Shown: in pieces, positions 7,346 through 17,462 of the stretch | Layout: every line of letters begins with the position of its first letter | Position numbering within the stretch: position 1 is the stretch's first letter | From: JAUVZF01 sp035529015 | GTDB taxonomy: Bacteria; Planctomycetota; Phycisphaerae; FEN-1346 | Length of the DNA: 20,533 bases | Direction of reading: 5' to 3' | NCBI GenBank assembly: GCA_035529015.1 | Contig: DATKXP010000058.1 | Location: forward strand, 1 to 20,533 | The notes under the pieces: model-generated | What the model was told of the DNA's origin: nothing | Seen by the model: the letters and a program-made list of their open reading frames with translations, nothing else | The model's database searches: none | Position numbers and translations under genes: made by a program

Positions 7346-9133
7346 ATGGCCGGGGAAACAGGAACGCTGGCGCAGGCCGTCTCGCGCGACCTCTTGCCGT
7401 TCGTCACGCATCCCGCCCAGTACGTGGGCGGCGAGGTGGGCGCCGTGCGCAAAGACTGGGACGACGCCGCCGTACGCTTCTGCCTCGCCTTCCCCGACAC
7501 CTACGCCATCGGCATGAGCCACCTGGGGTCGGCCATCATCTACGCCATGCTGAACGAGCGTCAGGACACGCTCTGCGAACGGACCTACACCCCCTGGCCC
7601 GACGCCCAGGACCGCATGCGCGAGGTGGGCATCCCGCTGTTCTCGTGGGAATCGCGGCGACCGGTCCGCGACTTCCACCTGGTCGGATTCTCCCTCCAGT
7701 ACGAGATGCTCTACACGAACGTCCTGGCGATGCTCGATCTTGCGGGCATCCCCGTCCTGGCGGCCGAGCGGGGCCGGGCCGATCCGATCATCATCGCCGG
7801 CGGACCGGGGGTGAACAACCCCGAGCCGATGGCCCCCTTCATCGACCTCATGGTCGTCGGCGACGCCGAAGCCGCCTTGCCGTCCTTCATCGACCGCTTC
7901 GGCGACCTCAACGCCGCCGGCACGGCGCGGTCCGAGATCATCCTTGCGCTGGCGCGCGAGTTCGATTTTCTCTATCCGCCCGGCCTGATCGAGCCGTCCT
8001 GGAACGCCGACGGAACGCTTGCCGCCCTCACGCCGACCGTTGAGGGCCTTCCGGACGCGACCGTCGCCGCCTGCGTAAACGATCTCGAAGCGGCCCCCTT
8101 CCCAACGGCCCCCGTGGTCGGGAACAGCGAGGTCATCCACGACCGCGTGACGGTCGAGATCATGCGCGGCTGCCCGCGCCGGTGCCGTTTCTGCGAAGCC
8201 GGCCGCACGAAGGGGCCCGTCCGCCACCGCAGCCCCGAGACGATTCTGGACCTGGCGCGCCAGACGATTGCCAACACCGGCCACGACGAGATCTCGCTCA
8301 CGAGCCTGTCGCCGAGCGACCACCCGCAACTGAAGGCCATCCTGACGACGCTCGACGCCGAGTTTGCGCCGCGCGGCGTAAGCCTCAGCCTGCCGAGCCT
8401 GCGCACGAACGACCAACTGGAACTCGTGCCGCGCCTCCTGGGCAGCGTCCGAAAGAGCGGCCTCACGATGGTTCCCGAGGCCGCCCTGCCCCGCCTGCGC
8501 CGGGTCATCGGCAAGCCCGTTCAGGACGAGCACCTCTTTGCAGGCGCCCGGGAAGCCTGGTCGCGCGGATGGAACGTCATCAAACTCTACTTCATGATCG
8601 GCCTGCCGACCGAAACCGACGAGGACCTCCAGGCCATCGGCACGCTGGCCCGCAAGGTCAGCGACCTGCGGCGCGAGACCGGCAAAGGGCCCGGCAAGGT
8701 CAACGTGGCGGTCTCGAACTTCGTCCCCAAAGCGCATACGCCGTTCCAGTTCGCGCGGATGGCCGACCAGGCCTATCTGGAGCAGGCGCGGCAGACGCTC
8801 TACAAGGCGCTGCCTGCCAAACGCCTGAGTGTGCGCGTCCACCGCGTGGACCGCAGCCTTCTCGAAGGCGTGCTGGCGCGCGGCGACCGACGCGTGGGGA
8901 TGGGCGTCTGGGAGGCGTGGCGCGCCGGTGCCCGGTTCGACGCCTGGGACGAAGAGTTCCGCCCCGAGGCGTGGCAGAAGGCGTTTGAGGTCGCTCGTCT
9001 CGACTTGGGCTTCTACGCCCATCGCGAGCGCGGCCGCGACGAGTGCCTGCCCTGGTCCCGCATCGTCACCGGTGCCCCACAGGAGACGTTGTGGGACGAG
9101 TACCGGACGGCGTTGGCCGAGGCGGGTGCCTGA
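7346..9133 (+). CDS. B12-binding-type radical SAM protein (TIGR03960-like)
   Basis: This 595-residue protein has the radical SAM cluster motif CPRRCRFC (Cys276, Cys280, Cys283), which binds a 4Fe-4S cluster and S-adenosylmethionine. The N-terminal part (about 20-200), with FPDTYAIGMSHLG, LVGFSLQYEM, IIAGGPGVNNPEP and DLMVVGDAE, is a B12-binding-like Rossmann domain. It lacks the DxHxxG cobalamin ligand motif. Later segments include SLSLPSLRTN, LTMVPEAA and KLYFMIGLPTE. The pattern matches the uncharacterised family known as TIGR03960, often fused or adjacent to a DUF2344 partner (TIGR03936). Here the protein ends near 595 and no partner is seen in the window. The ATG at 7346 has no clear ribosome site. 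The substrate is unknown. Confidence 0.88.
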   Translation: MAGETGTLAQAVSRDLLPFVTHPAQYVGGEVGAVRKDWDDAAVRFCLAFPDTYAIGMSHLGSAIIYAMLNERQDTLCERTYTPWPDAQDRMREVGIPLFSWESRRPVRDFHLVGFSLQYEMLYTNVLAMLDLAGIPVLAAERGRADPIIIAGGPGVNNPEPMAPFIDLMVVGDAEAALPSFIDRFGDLNAAGTARSEIILALAREFDFLYPPGLIEPSWNADGTLAALTPTVEGLPDATVAACVNDLEAAPFPTAPVVGNSEVIHDRVTVEIMRGCPRRCRFCEAGRTKGPVRHRSPETILDLARQTIANTGHDEISLTSLSPSDHPQLKAILTTLDAEFAPRGVSLSLPSLRTNDQLELVPRLLGSVRKSGLTMVPEAALPRLRRVIGKPVQDEHLFAGAREAWSRGWNVIKLYFMIGLPTETDEDLQAIGTLARKVSDLRRETGKGPGKVNVAVSNFVPKAHTPFQFARMADQAYLEQARQTLYKALPAKRLSVRVHRVDRSLLEGVLARGDRRVGMGVWEAWRAGARFDAWDEEFRPEAWQKAFEVARLDLGFYAHRERGRDECLPWSRIVTGAPQETLWDEYRTALAEAGA

Positions 9134-9169
9134 CGGGCGCGTCCTCTGACCGCGCGCCGCGAAACCGCC

Positions 9170-9198
9170 TTGACGTTCGGCCCCAATTCAGCCATCAT
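9170..9198 (+). promoter_or_regulatory. Promoter-like sequence before mntA-hepT
   Basis: TTGACG (9170-9175) and CATCAT (9193-9198) are separated by 17 nt. The transcript would start near 9205, leaving about 20 nt before the mntA ATG, with GAGAGGA in that leader. The -10 match is modest (4 of 6). Confidence 0.4.
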
Positions 9199-9225
9199 GG
9201 TCCGGGCAACGAGAGGACGGCTCCA

Positions 9226-9546
9226 ATGCCACCGCTCAAGGCGTTCATCGACACCGATGCCATCGGCGAGTTCTGCCGCCGCTGGAACGTGACGGAACTG
9301 TCGTTGTTCGGCTCGGCCCTCCGGGATGATTTCGGCCCGGACAGCGACGTGGACGTGCTGGTGACCTTCGCCGCCGACGCACGCCCCACCCTCTTCGACA
9401 TGGTCCACATGAAAGAGCAACTGGAGGCCATCCTCGGGCACAGCGTGGATTTGGTCAGCCGCCGCGGCGTCGAACAGAGTCGCAACTACCTCAGGCGACG
9501 GGCGATCCTGTCGTCCGCGGAGCCTATTTATCATGTCGAGAGATAA
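9226..9546 (+). CDS. mntA: MntA-type nucleotidyltransferase antitoxin
   Basis: This 106-residue protein is a minimal nucleotidyltransferase. It has the GSX10DXD motif (Gly29-Ser30, Asp41, Asp43) in LFGSALRDDFGPDSDVDVLV and a third acidic residue, Asp75, in SVDLV. In characterised MntA-HepT pairs this enzyme neutralises the toxin by adding AMP to a tyrosine in the HepT RX4HXY motif. The ATG at 9226 was chosen because GAGAGGA lies upstream and the product then has the family's usual length. The frame upstream overlaps the radical SAM gene's end and the promoter. The 3' end overlaps hepT by 14 nt, the usual arrangement of the pair. All catalytic residues are present, so it should be active. Confidence 0.9.
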   Translation: MPPLKAFIDTDAIGEFCRRWNVTELSLFGSALRDDFGPDSDVDVLVTFAADARPTLFDMVHMKEQLEAILGHSVDLVSRRGVEQSRNYLRRRAILSSAEPIYHVER

Positions 9547-9874
9547 CGTCTACCTGCTGGATATCCTCCAGGCGGCAAGGCTTGCGGTGCAGTACCTTCA
9601 CCAGGCAACGCTTGAGGCATTCCTGGACGATGTTCGGCTTCAGGACTCCGTCATTCGTCGGCTCGAGATCGTCGGCGAGGCGGCACGGCGAGTGTCGGAA
9701 CCCGCCCGGCTGATGCACTCACACCTGCCTTGGCGAGAAATGATCGCGCTGCGAAACATCGTCATCCACGAGTGCGACAACGTGGACCTGACGATCGTCT
9801 GGGACGCCGTCAAGAAAGACTTGCCCCCGCTGATAGAAACCCTCGAACAGATTGTCCCCCCGGAAACTTCGTAA
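9533..9874 (+). CDS. hepT: HepT-like HEPN toxin with RX4HXC motif
   Basis: This 113-residue helical protein belongs to the HepT (DUF86) HEPN family, the toxin partner of MntA and usually an RNase. The segment QDSVIRRLEIVGEAARRVSE and the motif region LRNIVIHECDNVDLTIVWD are characteristic. The HEPN active-site Arg74 and His79 are kept. The tyrosine of RX4HXY is replaced by Cys81 (codon TGC at 9773-9775), one base from a TAC tyrosine codon. In studied systems that tyrosine is the AMPylation site. The toxin may therefore be inactive, silenced differently, or regulated only by binding to MntA. The ATG at 9533 lies inside the end of mntA, consistent with translational coupling. Confidence 0.9.
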   Translation: MSRDNVYLLDILQAARLAVQYLHQATLEAFLDDVRLQDSVIRRLEIVGEAARRVSEPARLMHSHLPWREMIALRNIVIHECDNVDLTIVWDAVKKDLPPLIETLEQIVPPETS

Positions 9875-9934
9875 GCGGGATCAGGTAAGTCTCGCGCGGC
9901 CGTACTGCCCCCGAGTTTTCTTCCCTGACGACCC

Positions 9935-9963
9935 TTGCCAACCGTCCTGCGCGATGCTACCAT
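9935..9963 (+). promoter_or_regulatory. Promoter-like sequence before uvrA
   Basis: TTGCCA (9935-9940) and TACCAT (9958-9963) are 17 nt apart, each matching 4-5 of 6 consensus bases. The -10 ends 12 nt before the GTG chosen as the uvrA start, predicting a leader of only a few bases. I see no LexA-type operator here. Confidence 0.45.
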
Positions 9964-9975
9964 CGAGGGTTCGCT

Positions 9976-12918
<2,943 letters not shown>

Positions 12919-13096
12919 TCCTACAACACTACAACGGCATTTCGCGCGGTGGTACCGGGCGGGAATGTGGGCACCGCTCCCAGCCTGTAGCGCCTTTCTG
13001 GGCATGAGGCTGCAGGGAACTATCCGCCACCCGGGCCGTTGGCCTGGGCTGGCGACTCCGAGCCCGTCGGGGTCGAGACCTGGCCGGTAACCGTGG
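12919..13096. other. Convergent intergenic region with several stem-loops
   Basis: This 178-nt gap separates the ends of uvrA and the thioredoxin-fold gene. It contains possible stems GCGGTG/CACCGC (12946-12951 with 12972-12977) and CAGCCT/AGGCTG (12981-12986 with 13007-13012). Neither is followed by a T-run, so neither is a classic terminator. No open frame with a recognisable product or tRNA shape was found. Confidence 0.4.
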
Positions 13097-13110
13097 TCAG
13101 CCGACGGGCT
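13061..13110 (-). terminator. Possible terminator hairpin at the end of the thioredoxin-fold gene
   Basis: AGCCCGTCGG at 13061-13070 and CCGACGGGCT at 13101-13110 form a perfect 10-bp inverted repeat with a 30-nt loop. One arm covers the last codons of the minus-strand gene and its stop lies in the loop. There is no T-run after it. It could protect the mRNA 3' end or end transcription with Rho. Confidence 0.3.
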
Positions 13111-14122
13111 TGGGGGCCCGGGGTGCCGCGGGCGGGCGCGTGGGGGGCGAGGGCTCGGCCGGTGGGAGTGCCGGCGACGACGGCTTCTTCTCCAGCGCCT
13201 TCTTGGCCTTGAGGCGTGCGTCGATGGCCTCGATGGCCTTGTCGGCCTCGTAGGCTTTGCGGTGGGTGGGGAACTGGCGGAGGATCTTGGCGAAGTACGC
13301 GCGGGCCTCCTCCAGGTGGCCGTCCTGAAAGAGGATCGTCCCCTGGTACCAGATGGCGACGGGCACCTCGGGCGTCTGCTTGAACTGCTTCAGATACGCC
13401 TCGATGTTCTCGAGCGCCTCGGCCGACTTGCCGTCCTCCAGCGGGACGACGGCCAGGATCAGCCGCGCCTGGCTCAGCCGCCCGTTCTCGTTCTTCGGCG
13501 CGAGTTCCGCCGCACGCTCCAGGTAGGGGGCGGCGCGTTTGAGTTGGTTGAGCATGGCGAAGGCGTTGCCGAGGGCGAAGTTCGCCTCCAGGTCGTTCGG
13601 CTTGTGCTTCCGGGCGACCATCAACGTGGGCAACTCGGCCACCTGGTCCAGGAGAGGGGCAAACTTGTCCGGCGGACGCGGGCCGAGCACCATGTGCAGA
13701 GGCTTCCCGCCGGGGTCCAGAAACAGGACCGTCGGATACACCCGCACCTCGTACTCTTTCGTGATCGGGCTCGTGCCCTGGGAGTCATCGACCTTGACGG
13801 GAAGAAAGCGGCGGTTCACCGTCTGCGCGACCACGGGGCTGGCAAAGGTGCCGTCACGCATCCACCGGCACGGCTGCGACCAGTCGGCGTGAAAGAAGAC
13901 CAGGACACAGCGGCCGGCGCGGGCGGCCTCATCCTTGGCGGCAGCCAGGTCGCTGCGCCACGCAACGGGGATCGGCGGCGTCTTCTTGGTGGAGAACGGC
14001 CGAGGCTTGATGATTTCGACTTCAATCGGTTCCCGGGCGCGGCCCGGCGCCGGGGCGGCCTGTGCCCCGGCAACGGATATCGCAAGGCTCAGCACCACGG
14101 CCGCCGCTAGTCGCATCGCCAT
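13097..14122 (-). CDS. Exported thioredoxin-fold protein with TPR-like C-terminus
   Basis: This 341-residue protein starts with a signal peptide (MAMRLAAAVVLSLAISVAGAQA), so it is probably exported. Residues about 55-170 are a thioredoxin fold: CVLVFFHADWSQPC, then FLPVKVDDSQ, then the cis-proline region VYPTVLFLDPGGKP. The active site reads WSQPC, so the first redox cysteine is missing and only Cys85 remains. Residues about 180-300 contain TPR-like helices (NDLEANFALGNAFAMLNQLKRAAPYLERAAEL and GHLEEARAYFAKILRQFP). The C-terminus is a Pro/Ala-rich tail. I chose ATG 14122 to place the signal peptide at the N-terminus; ATG 14155, with AGGGGG 9 nt before it, is a real alternative. It lies 123 nt after accA and may be in the same transcript. 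Its substrate is unknown. Confidence 0.8.
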   Translation of the reverse strand: MAMRLAAAVVLSLAISVAGAQAAPAPGRAREPIEVEIIKPRPFSTKKTPPIPVAWRSDLAAAKDEAARAGRCVLVFFHADWSQPCRWMRDGTFASPVVAQTVNRRFLPVKVDDSQGTSPITKEYEVRVYPTVLFLDPGGKPLHMVLGPRPPDKFAPLLDQVAELPTLMVARKHKPNDLEANFALGNAFAMLNQLKRAAPYLERAAELAPKNENGRLSQARLILAVVPLEDGKSAEALENIEAYLKQFKQTPEVPVAIWYQGTILFQDGHLEEARAYFAKILRQFPTHRKAYEADKAIEAIDARLKAKKALEKKPSSPALPPAEPSPPTRPPAAPRAPKPVG

Positions 14123-14163
14123 GCCTTTGAGGCGCCCCCGATGGTCGTCGGGCATCGGCGTCG

Positions 14164-14244
14164 GACCCCCTGTCGACCCCCTGTTACCACAGGGGGCTAG
14201 TCGGGGCTGGTCTTTGTCGGCCACAGGGGGCTGGTCTTTGTCGG
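14164..14244. repeat. Cluster of CCACAGGGGGC short repeats, both orientations
   Basis: ACCCCCTGT occurs at 14165 and 14176, and its inverse within CCACAGGGGGCT at 14187 and 14221. The stretches 14187-14220 and 14221-14244 are a direct duplication in which the first copy has a 10-nt insertion. CCCCCTGT-TACC-ACAGGGGG can form a hairpin between accA and the thioredoxin-fold gene. A further CCACAGGGGG is found at 16263-16272 within the kinase promoter spacer. No T-run follows, so it is not a classic terminator. Confidence 0.6.
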
Positions 14245-14245
14245 T

Positions 14246-15232
14246 TCAGGCGTCCGACGTCGGCAGTCCGGCGGCGGCCTCGACCACCACACCGACGCGG
14301 CGGAGTTTCTGGTACCGCTGTTCGAGGAGGTCGTCGGTCGGAATCTGCTTGAGTTCCCGCAGGTGCCGGCCGATGCGTCGCTCCAGCGTGGTGGCCATCT
14401 CGCGCGCATTGCGATGGGCGGCGCCCAGCGGCTCCGGCACGATCTCGTCGATGACGCCGAACTCCATCAGGTTCCCGGCCGTCAGTCGCAGGGCAGCGGC
14501 CGCCTCGGGCGCCTTCTCGGCCGTCCGCCACAGGATGGCCGCGCACCCTTCCGGCGTAATGACGCTGCAGTACGCGTACTGAAGCATCAGCAGACGGTCG
14601 GCCACACCGATGCCCAGGTACCCGCCGGAGGCGCCCTCGCCGATGACGGCTCCCACGATGGGCACCCGCAGGAGCGTCATCTCGCGCATGTTCACGGCAA
14701 TCGAGTCGGCGATGCCGCGCTCCTCGGCGCCGATGCCGGGGTACGCGCCCTGCGTGTCGATGAAGGTCACCACCGGCAGGCCGAACTTCTCGGCCAGCCG
14801 CATCACGCGCAGCGCCTTGCGGTACCCTTCCGGATGGGCGCAGCCGAAGAAACAGGCCACCTTCTCGCGCGTGTCGCGTCCCTTCTGGTGGCCGACGACG
14901 GCGACCTTCTCGCCGCCGATGCGTCCGAACCCGCACATCACGGCCCGGTCGTCGCGAAAGAGCCGGTCGCCGTGCAACTCCTTGAAGTCCTTGACGAAGG
15001 CCCGGATGTAGTCGGCCGTCAGAGGACGGTCGGAGTGCCGCGCCACCTGGACGATCTCCCACGGCGTCAGGGCGTCGTAGGTCTTGCGGATTATGGCGAC
15101 GAGGTTGCGGCGGATGCTGCGGATCTCGGCGCTGTGGTCCACGTTGCGGCTGCGCTGGTCGTCTTCGAGTTCGCGGATTTGCTCTTCGAGCCTGGCGAAG
15201 GGCTTCTCGAATTCAAGGCACGCGCGAGCCAT
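14246..15232 (-). CDS. accA: Acetyl-CoA carboxylase carboxyltransferase subunit alpha
   Basis: AccA with AccD transfers carboxyl from biotin-BCCP to acetyl-CoA, making malonyl-CoA for fatty acid synthesis. The 328-residue length matches E. coli AccA (319). Typical segments are LEFEKPFARLEEQIREL at the N-terminus, DRLFRDDRAVMCGFGRIGG, FGCAHPEGYRKALRVM, FIDTQGAYPGIGAEERG, and IGEGASGGYLGIGVADRLLML followed by SVITPEGCAAILW. The ATG at 15232 gives the normal family start; the longer frame runs into the kinase gene. The gap to the upstream kinase is 52 nt, so co-transcription from the promoter at 16256-16284 is likely. accD, accB and accC are not in the window. Confidence 0.95.
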   Translation of the reverse strand: MARACLEFEKPFARLEEQIRELEDDQRSRNVDHSAEIRSIRRNLVAIIRKTYDALTPWEIVQVARHSDRPLTADYIRAFVKDFKELHGDRLFRDDRAVMCGFGRIGGEKVAVVGHQKGRDTREKVACFFGCAHPEGYRKALRVMRLAEKFGLPVVTFIDTQGAYPGIGAEERGIADSIAVNMREMTLLRVPIVGAVIGEGASGGYLGIGVADRLLMLQYAYCSVITPEGCAAILWRTAEKAPEAAAALRLTAGNLMEFGVIDEIVPEPLGAAHRNAREMATTLERRIGRHLRELKQIPTDDLLEQRYQKLRRVGVVVEAAAGLPTSDA

Positions 15233-15284
15233 GGGATTCGCCTGCCGAGTTCCTCTGACGCGAGACCAAGTACCTTCTGCGGGT

Positions 15285-16142
15285 CTACTGACCGGCGTCC
15301 TCAACGTCCTCAGCCGCCACGATGGACCGCAGTTTAACACTGACATACTGCATCCCCGTGGGCCGGTCAAGAGGGTCCTTGGCCAGCATGGCGCGGATCA
15401 GGTCGTCGAGTTCGGCCGGCGCGTCGGGCGCGGCCGAACGAAGCGACGGAATCGGCGCGTAGAGGTGCTGCTCCAGGAGTTCCTGCGACGACTCGGCCGA
15501 GTACGGCAGCCGGCCGGTCACCACTTCGAACAGCGTGACGCCGAGGCTGTAGACGTCGGCCAGGCCCGTCAGACGCTCGTTCCGGATCTGCTCCGGCGAC
15601 ATGTACGACCACGTGCCGGGTCGGCGGCGTTCGGCCAGCCGGCGCATCAGGTGTTTACCGAGCGAGTCATCTTGCCGGACGGCCAGGGCGAAATCGATGA
15701 CCTTGACCTGGCCGTCCTCGCCGACGACCGTGTTCTGGGGCTTCACGTCGCGGTGAACGTACCCCGCCTCGTGGAAATACGCCAGGCCATCGGCCACTTT
15801 GGCCAGCCATCGCAGCGCCGACGCGAGCGGCGGCATGCCCCTGTCCAGACGCTGCCGCAGACTCGGCCCCGCAACCATATCCAGCAGCAGAAACGGCCGG
15901 GCCGCACTCAACTGCAGTTCGTGGGCGTGAATCAGGTTCGGGTGTTCCAAGGCCGAACAGATGCGGTACTCGCGTTCCAGGTGGCCCCGTTCCACGCGGT
16001 TTCGGGCATACTCGTCCCGCAGCGCCTTGCAAGCGTACTCGTTGCCGTGCGTTCGCCCCACGAGGCGCACGACGTGATAGATCTCGGCCGTGTTCGACTC
16101 GGCCATTTTGCGCAAAATCTGGAAACCGTCGATGGTCTTCAA
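15285..16142 (-). CDS. Ser/Thr protein kinase with atypical glycine loop and DFA motif
   Basis: This 285-residue protein is a stand-alone Hanks-type kinase domain without membrane segment or sensor domain. The VAIK lysine is Lys39 (YACKAL), helix C has Glu56 or Glu58, and the catalytic loop is HRDVKPQN (130-137), all intact. The glycine-rich loop is replaced by KMAESNTAEIY, with no glycine. The DFG motif reads DFA (150-152). The APE region is SPEQ, followed by DVYSLGVTLFEVVTGRLPY. With Lys, both Asp and Asn present, it could still be active. The only start seen is TTG at 16142, with AAGG 8 nt upstream. It lies 52 nt before accA, which hints at a link to fatty acid synthesis, but this is inference. 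Confidence 0.9.
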   Translation of the reverse strand: MKTIDGFQILRKMAESNTAEIYHVVRLVGRTHGNEYACKALRDEYARNRVERGHLEREYRICSALEHPNLIHAHELQLSAARPFLLLDMVAGPSLRQRLDRGMPPLASALRWLAKVADGLAYFHEAGYVHRDVKPQNTVVGEDGQVKVIDFALAVRQDDSLGKHLMRRLAERRRPGTWSYMSPEQIRNERLTGLADVYSLGVTLFEVVTGRLPYSAESSQELLEQHLYAPIPSLRSAAPDAPAELDDLIRAMLAKDPLDRPTGMQYVSVKLRSIVAAEDVEDAGQ

Positions 16143-16255
16143 TCTGGAAGCCTTGACGTCGGTGGGTGGCTCCTCCCCCGCGCACCCCTCACGCCCGCCG
16201 CAGCCGGACCTGCCGGCAGACGCACCTTAATCGCCCCAGCGGGTAAGAACGGGGA

Positions 16256-16284
16256 ATTCTAGCCACAGGGGGCCGGTTCATCAA
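16256..16284 (-). promoter_or_regulatory. Promoter of the kinase-accA operon
   Basis: On the minus strand TTGATG (16279-16284) and TAGAAT (16256-16261) are 17 nt apart, matching 4 and 5 of 6 consensus bases. The transcript would start near 16249 and have a leader of about 107 nt before the kinase TTG. The spacer contains a CCACAGGGGG repeat. The rest of the 325-nt gap between the kinase and tyrA (16285-16386) shows nothing I recognise. Confidence 0.6.
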
Positions 16285-16386
16285 TCCCAAAATCCCGCCG
16301 GCGCGAAGCCGCGTACCCCAGACGCCGCCGTACGGCCCGAGGCGCCATCCCGACCGCACCCCTCCGGCGCGGTGGCAGAAAATCAG

Positions 16387-16415
16387 TTGACCCGCCCCCC
16401 GGCGCCTCCTACAGT
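16387..16415 (+). promoter_or_regulatory. Promoter of tyrA
   Basis: TTGACC (16387-16392) and TACAGT (16410-16415) are separated by 17 nt, matching 5 and 4 of 6 consensus bases. Transcription would start near 16422. This rules out the open-frame start at 16372 and leaves the ATGs at 16441 and 16468. Confidence 0.55.
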
Positions 16416-16467
16416 ACGTCCGCTGACGTTGACCCGTAGGATGCGGACTCCAGCCTTCTCGCCGCTT

Positions 16468-17343
16468 ATGACGCGTTGGAACCAAGTCACCATCATCGGC
16501 ACCGGCCTCATCGGTGGCAGTCTCGGCCTCGCGCTGAAGCAACGCCGCCTGGCCAAGCGCGTCGTCGGCGTGGGGCATCGCCAGAGCACACTCGATGACG
16601 TGCTCTTCCGCGGCGCGGCCGACGAGGTCACGCTCGACGCGTGCGAGGGGGTGCGCGGCAGTGACCTCGTGGTCCTCGGCACCGCCGTCGGCCTGTTCGA
16701 GGAAACCGCCGAGAGGATCGGGGGCAACCTCGAACCCGGCGCCGTTGTCATTGACGTCGGCAGCACCAAGGCCCGGGTCGTCCGGACGCTCGAGCCCCTC
16801 ATGCCCAAGGGCCGCACGTTCGTCGGGTGCCATCCGATCGCCGGCAGCGAGAAGCGCGGCATCGCGTACGCCCGGCCGGACCTGTTCGAAGGGGCGACGT
16901 GCGTCGTCACGCCGACCGACCGCACGCCGGCCGACGTCCTGGTCCGCGTCGTCTCCACGTGGCAGGATTTGGGGATGATGGTCCGGCAGATGGCCCCCGA
17001 GGTGCACGACCGTCTCCTGGCCGAGGTGAGCCACCTGCCCCACGTGGTTGCGTCGGTCCTGGTCCGTGCCATTTCGGAGGAGGCGAAGCCGCTCGTCGGT
17101 CCAGGCTGGGCCGATACGACGCGCGTCGCCAGCGGCGACGCCGTCCTGTGGCGCGACATTCTGCTGAGCAATGCCGACGAGATCGCAGCGGCCATCGGCC
17201 GGTTCCAGGACACCCTGGCCGACCTGTGCGACGCCGTAAGCCAACGTGACAGCGACCGAATCGAATCGCTCCTGGCCGAGGCCAAAGACCGCCGCGACCG
17301 CCTGATCGAGTCGCCGCGCCCGAACAACGAGCAGGCACGTTAG
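16468..17343 (+). CDS. tyrA: Prephenate/arogenate dehydrogenase
   Basis: TyrA oxidatively decarboxylates prephenate or arogenate in tyrosine synthesis. The 291-residue protein has the dinucleotide loop GTGLIGGSLG (11-20), LGTAVGLFEE, VIDVGSTKA, the catalytic-histidine motif HPIAGSEKRG (His122) and DTTRVASGDAVLWRDI. There is no chorismate mutase or ACT domain. After the second strand it reads GVGHRQST, without the Asp that marks NAD-specific TyrA; this resembles NADP-linked arogenate dehydrogenases. The start at 16468 gives the usual short lead into the dinucleotide fold. An in-frame ATG at 16441 would add nine residues; neither has a clear ribosome site. It complements aroDE in the same aromatic pathway. 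Confidence 0.92.
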   Translation: MTRWNQVTIIGTGLIGGSLGLALKQRRLAKRVVGVGHRQSTLDDVLFRGAADEVTLDACEGVRGSDLVVLGTAVGLFEETAERIGGNLEPGAVVIDVGSTKARVVRTLEPLMPKGRTFVGCHPIAGSEKRGIAYARPDLFEGATCVVTPTDRTPADVLVRVVSTWQDLGMMVRQMAPEVHDRLLAEVSHLPHVVASVLVRAISEEAKPLVGPGWADTTRVASGDAVLWRDILLSNADEIAAAIGRFQDTLADLCDAVSQRDSDRIESLLAEAKDRRDRLIESPRPNNEQAR

Positions 17344-17386
17344 CCGCCCCGCTTGCGCGGCAAGTTCGCAGGAGTAGCCTGGCGTT

Positions 17387-17410
17387 GGCCGGCGGGCTTG
17401 CCCGGCGCGC
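17387..17410 (+). repeat. Dispersed copy of the hairpin repeat, upstream of purL
   Basis: GCCGGCGGGCTTGCCCG is shared exactly with the 36-bp array after purL, and the following bases are similar (GCGCGC against CCGCGCGC). It lies in the 119-nt gap between tyrA and purL. One arm is altered, so the stem is weaker than in the array. Confidence 0.6.
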
Positions 17411-17462
17411 TCTCGGCAACGTGCCGGCCGCGCATTCACCCACAAAGCGAAAGCGTTCAACC

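Noticed and set aside
12941..12965. GGTGGTACCG resembling the T-box antiterminator core
   Set aside because: It lies between two convergent gene ends. No tRNA-linked gene follows on the plus strand, and neither a specifier stem nor a terminator is seen.
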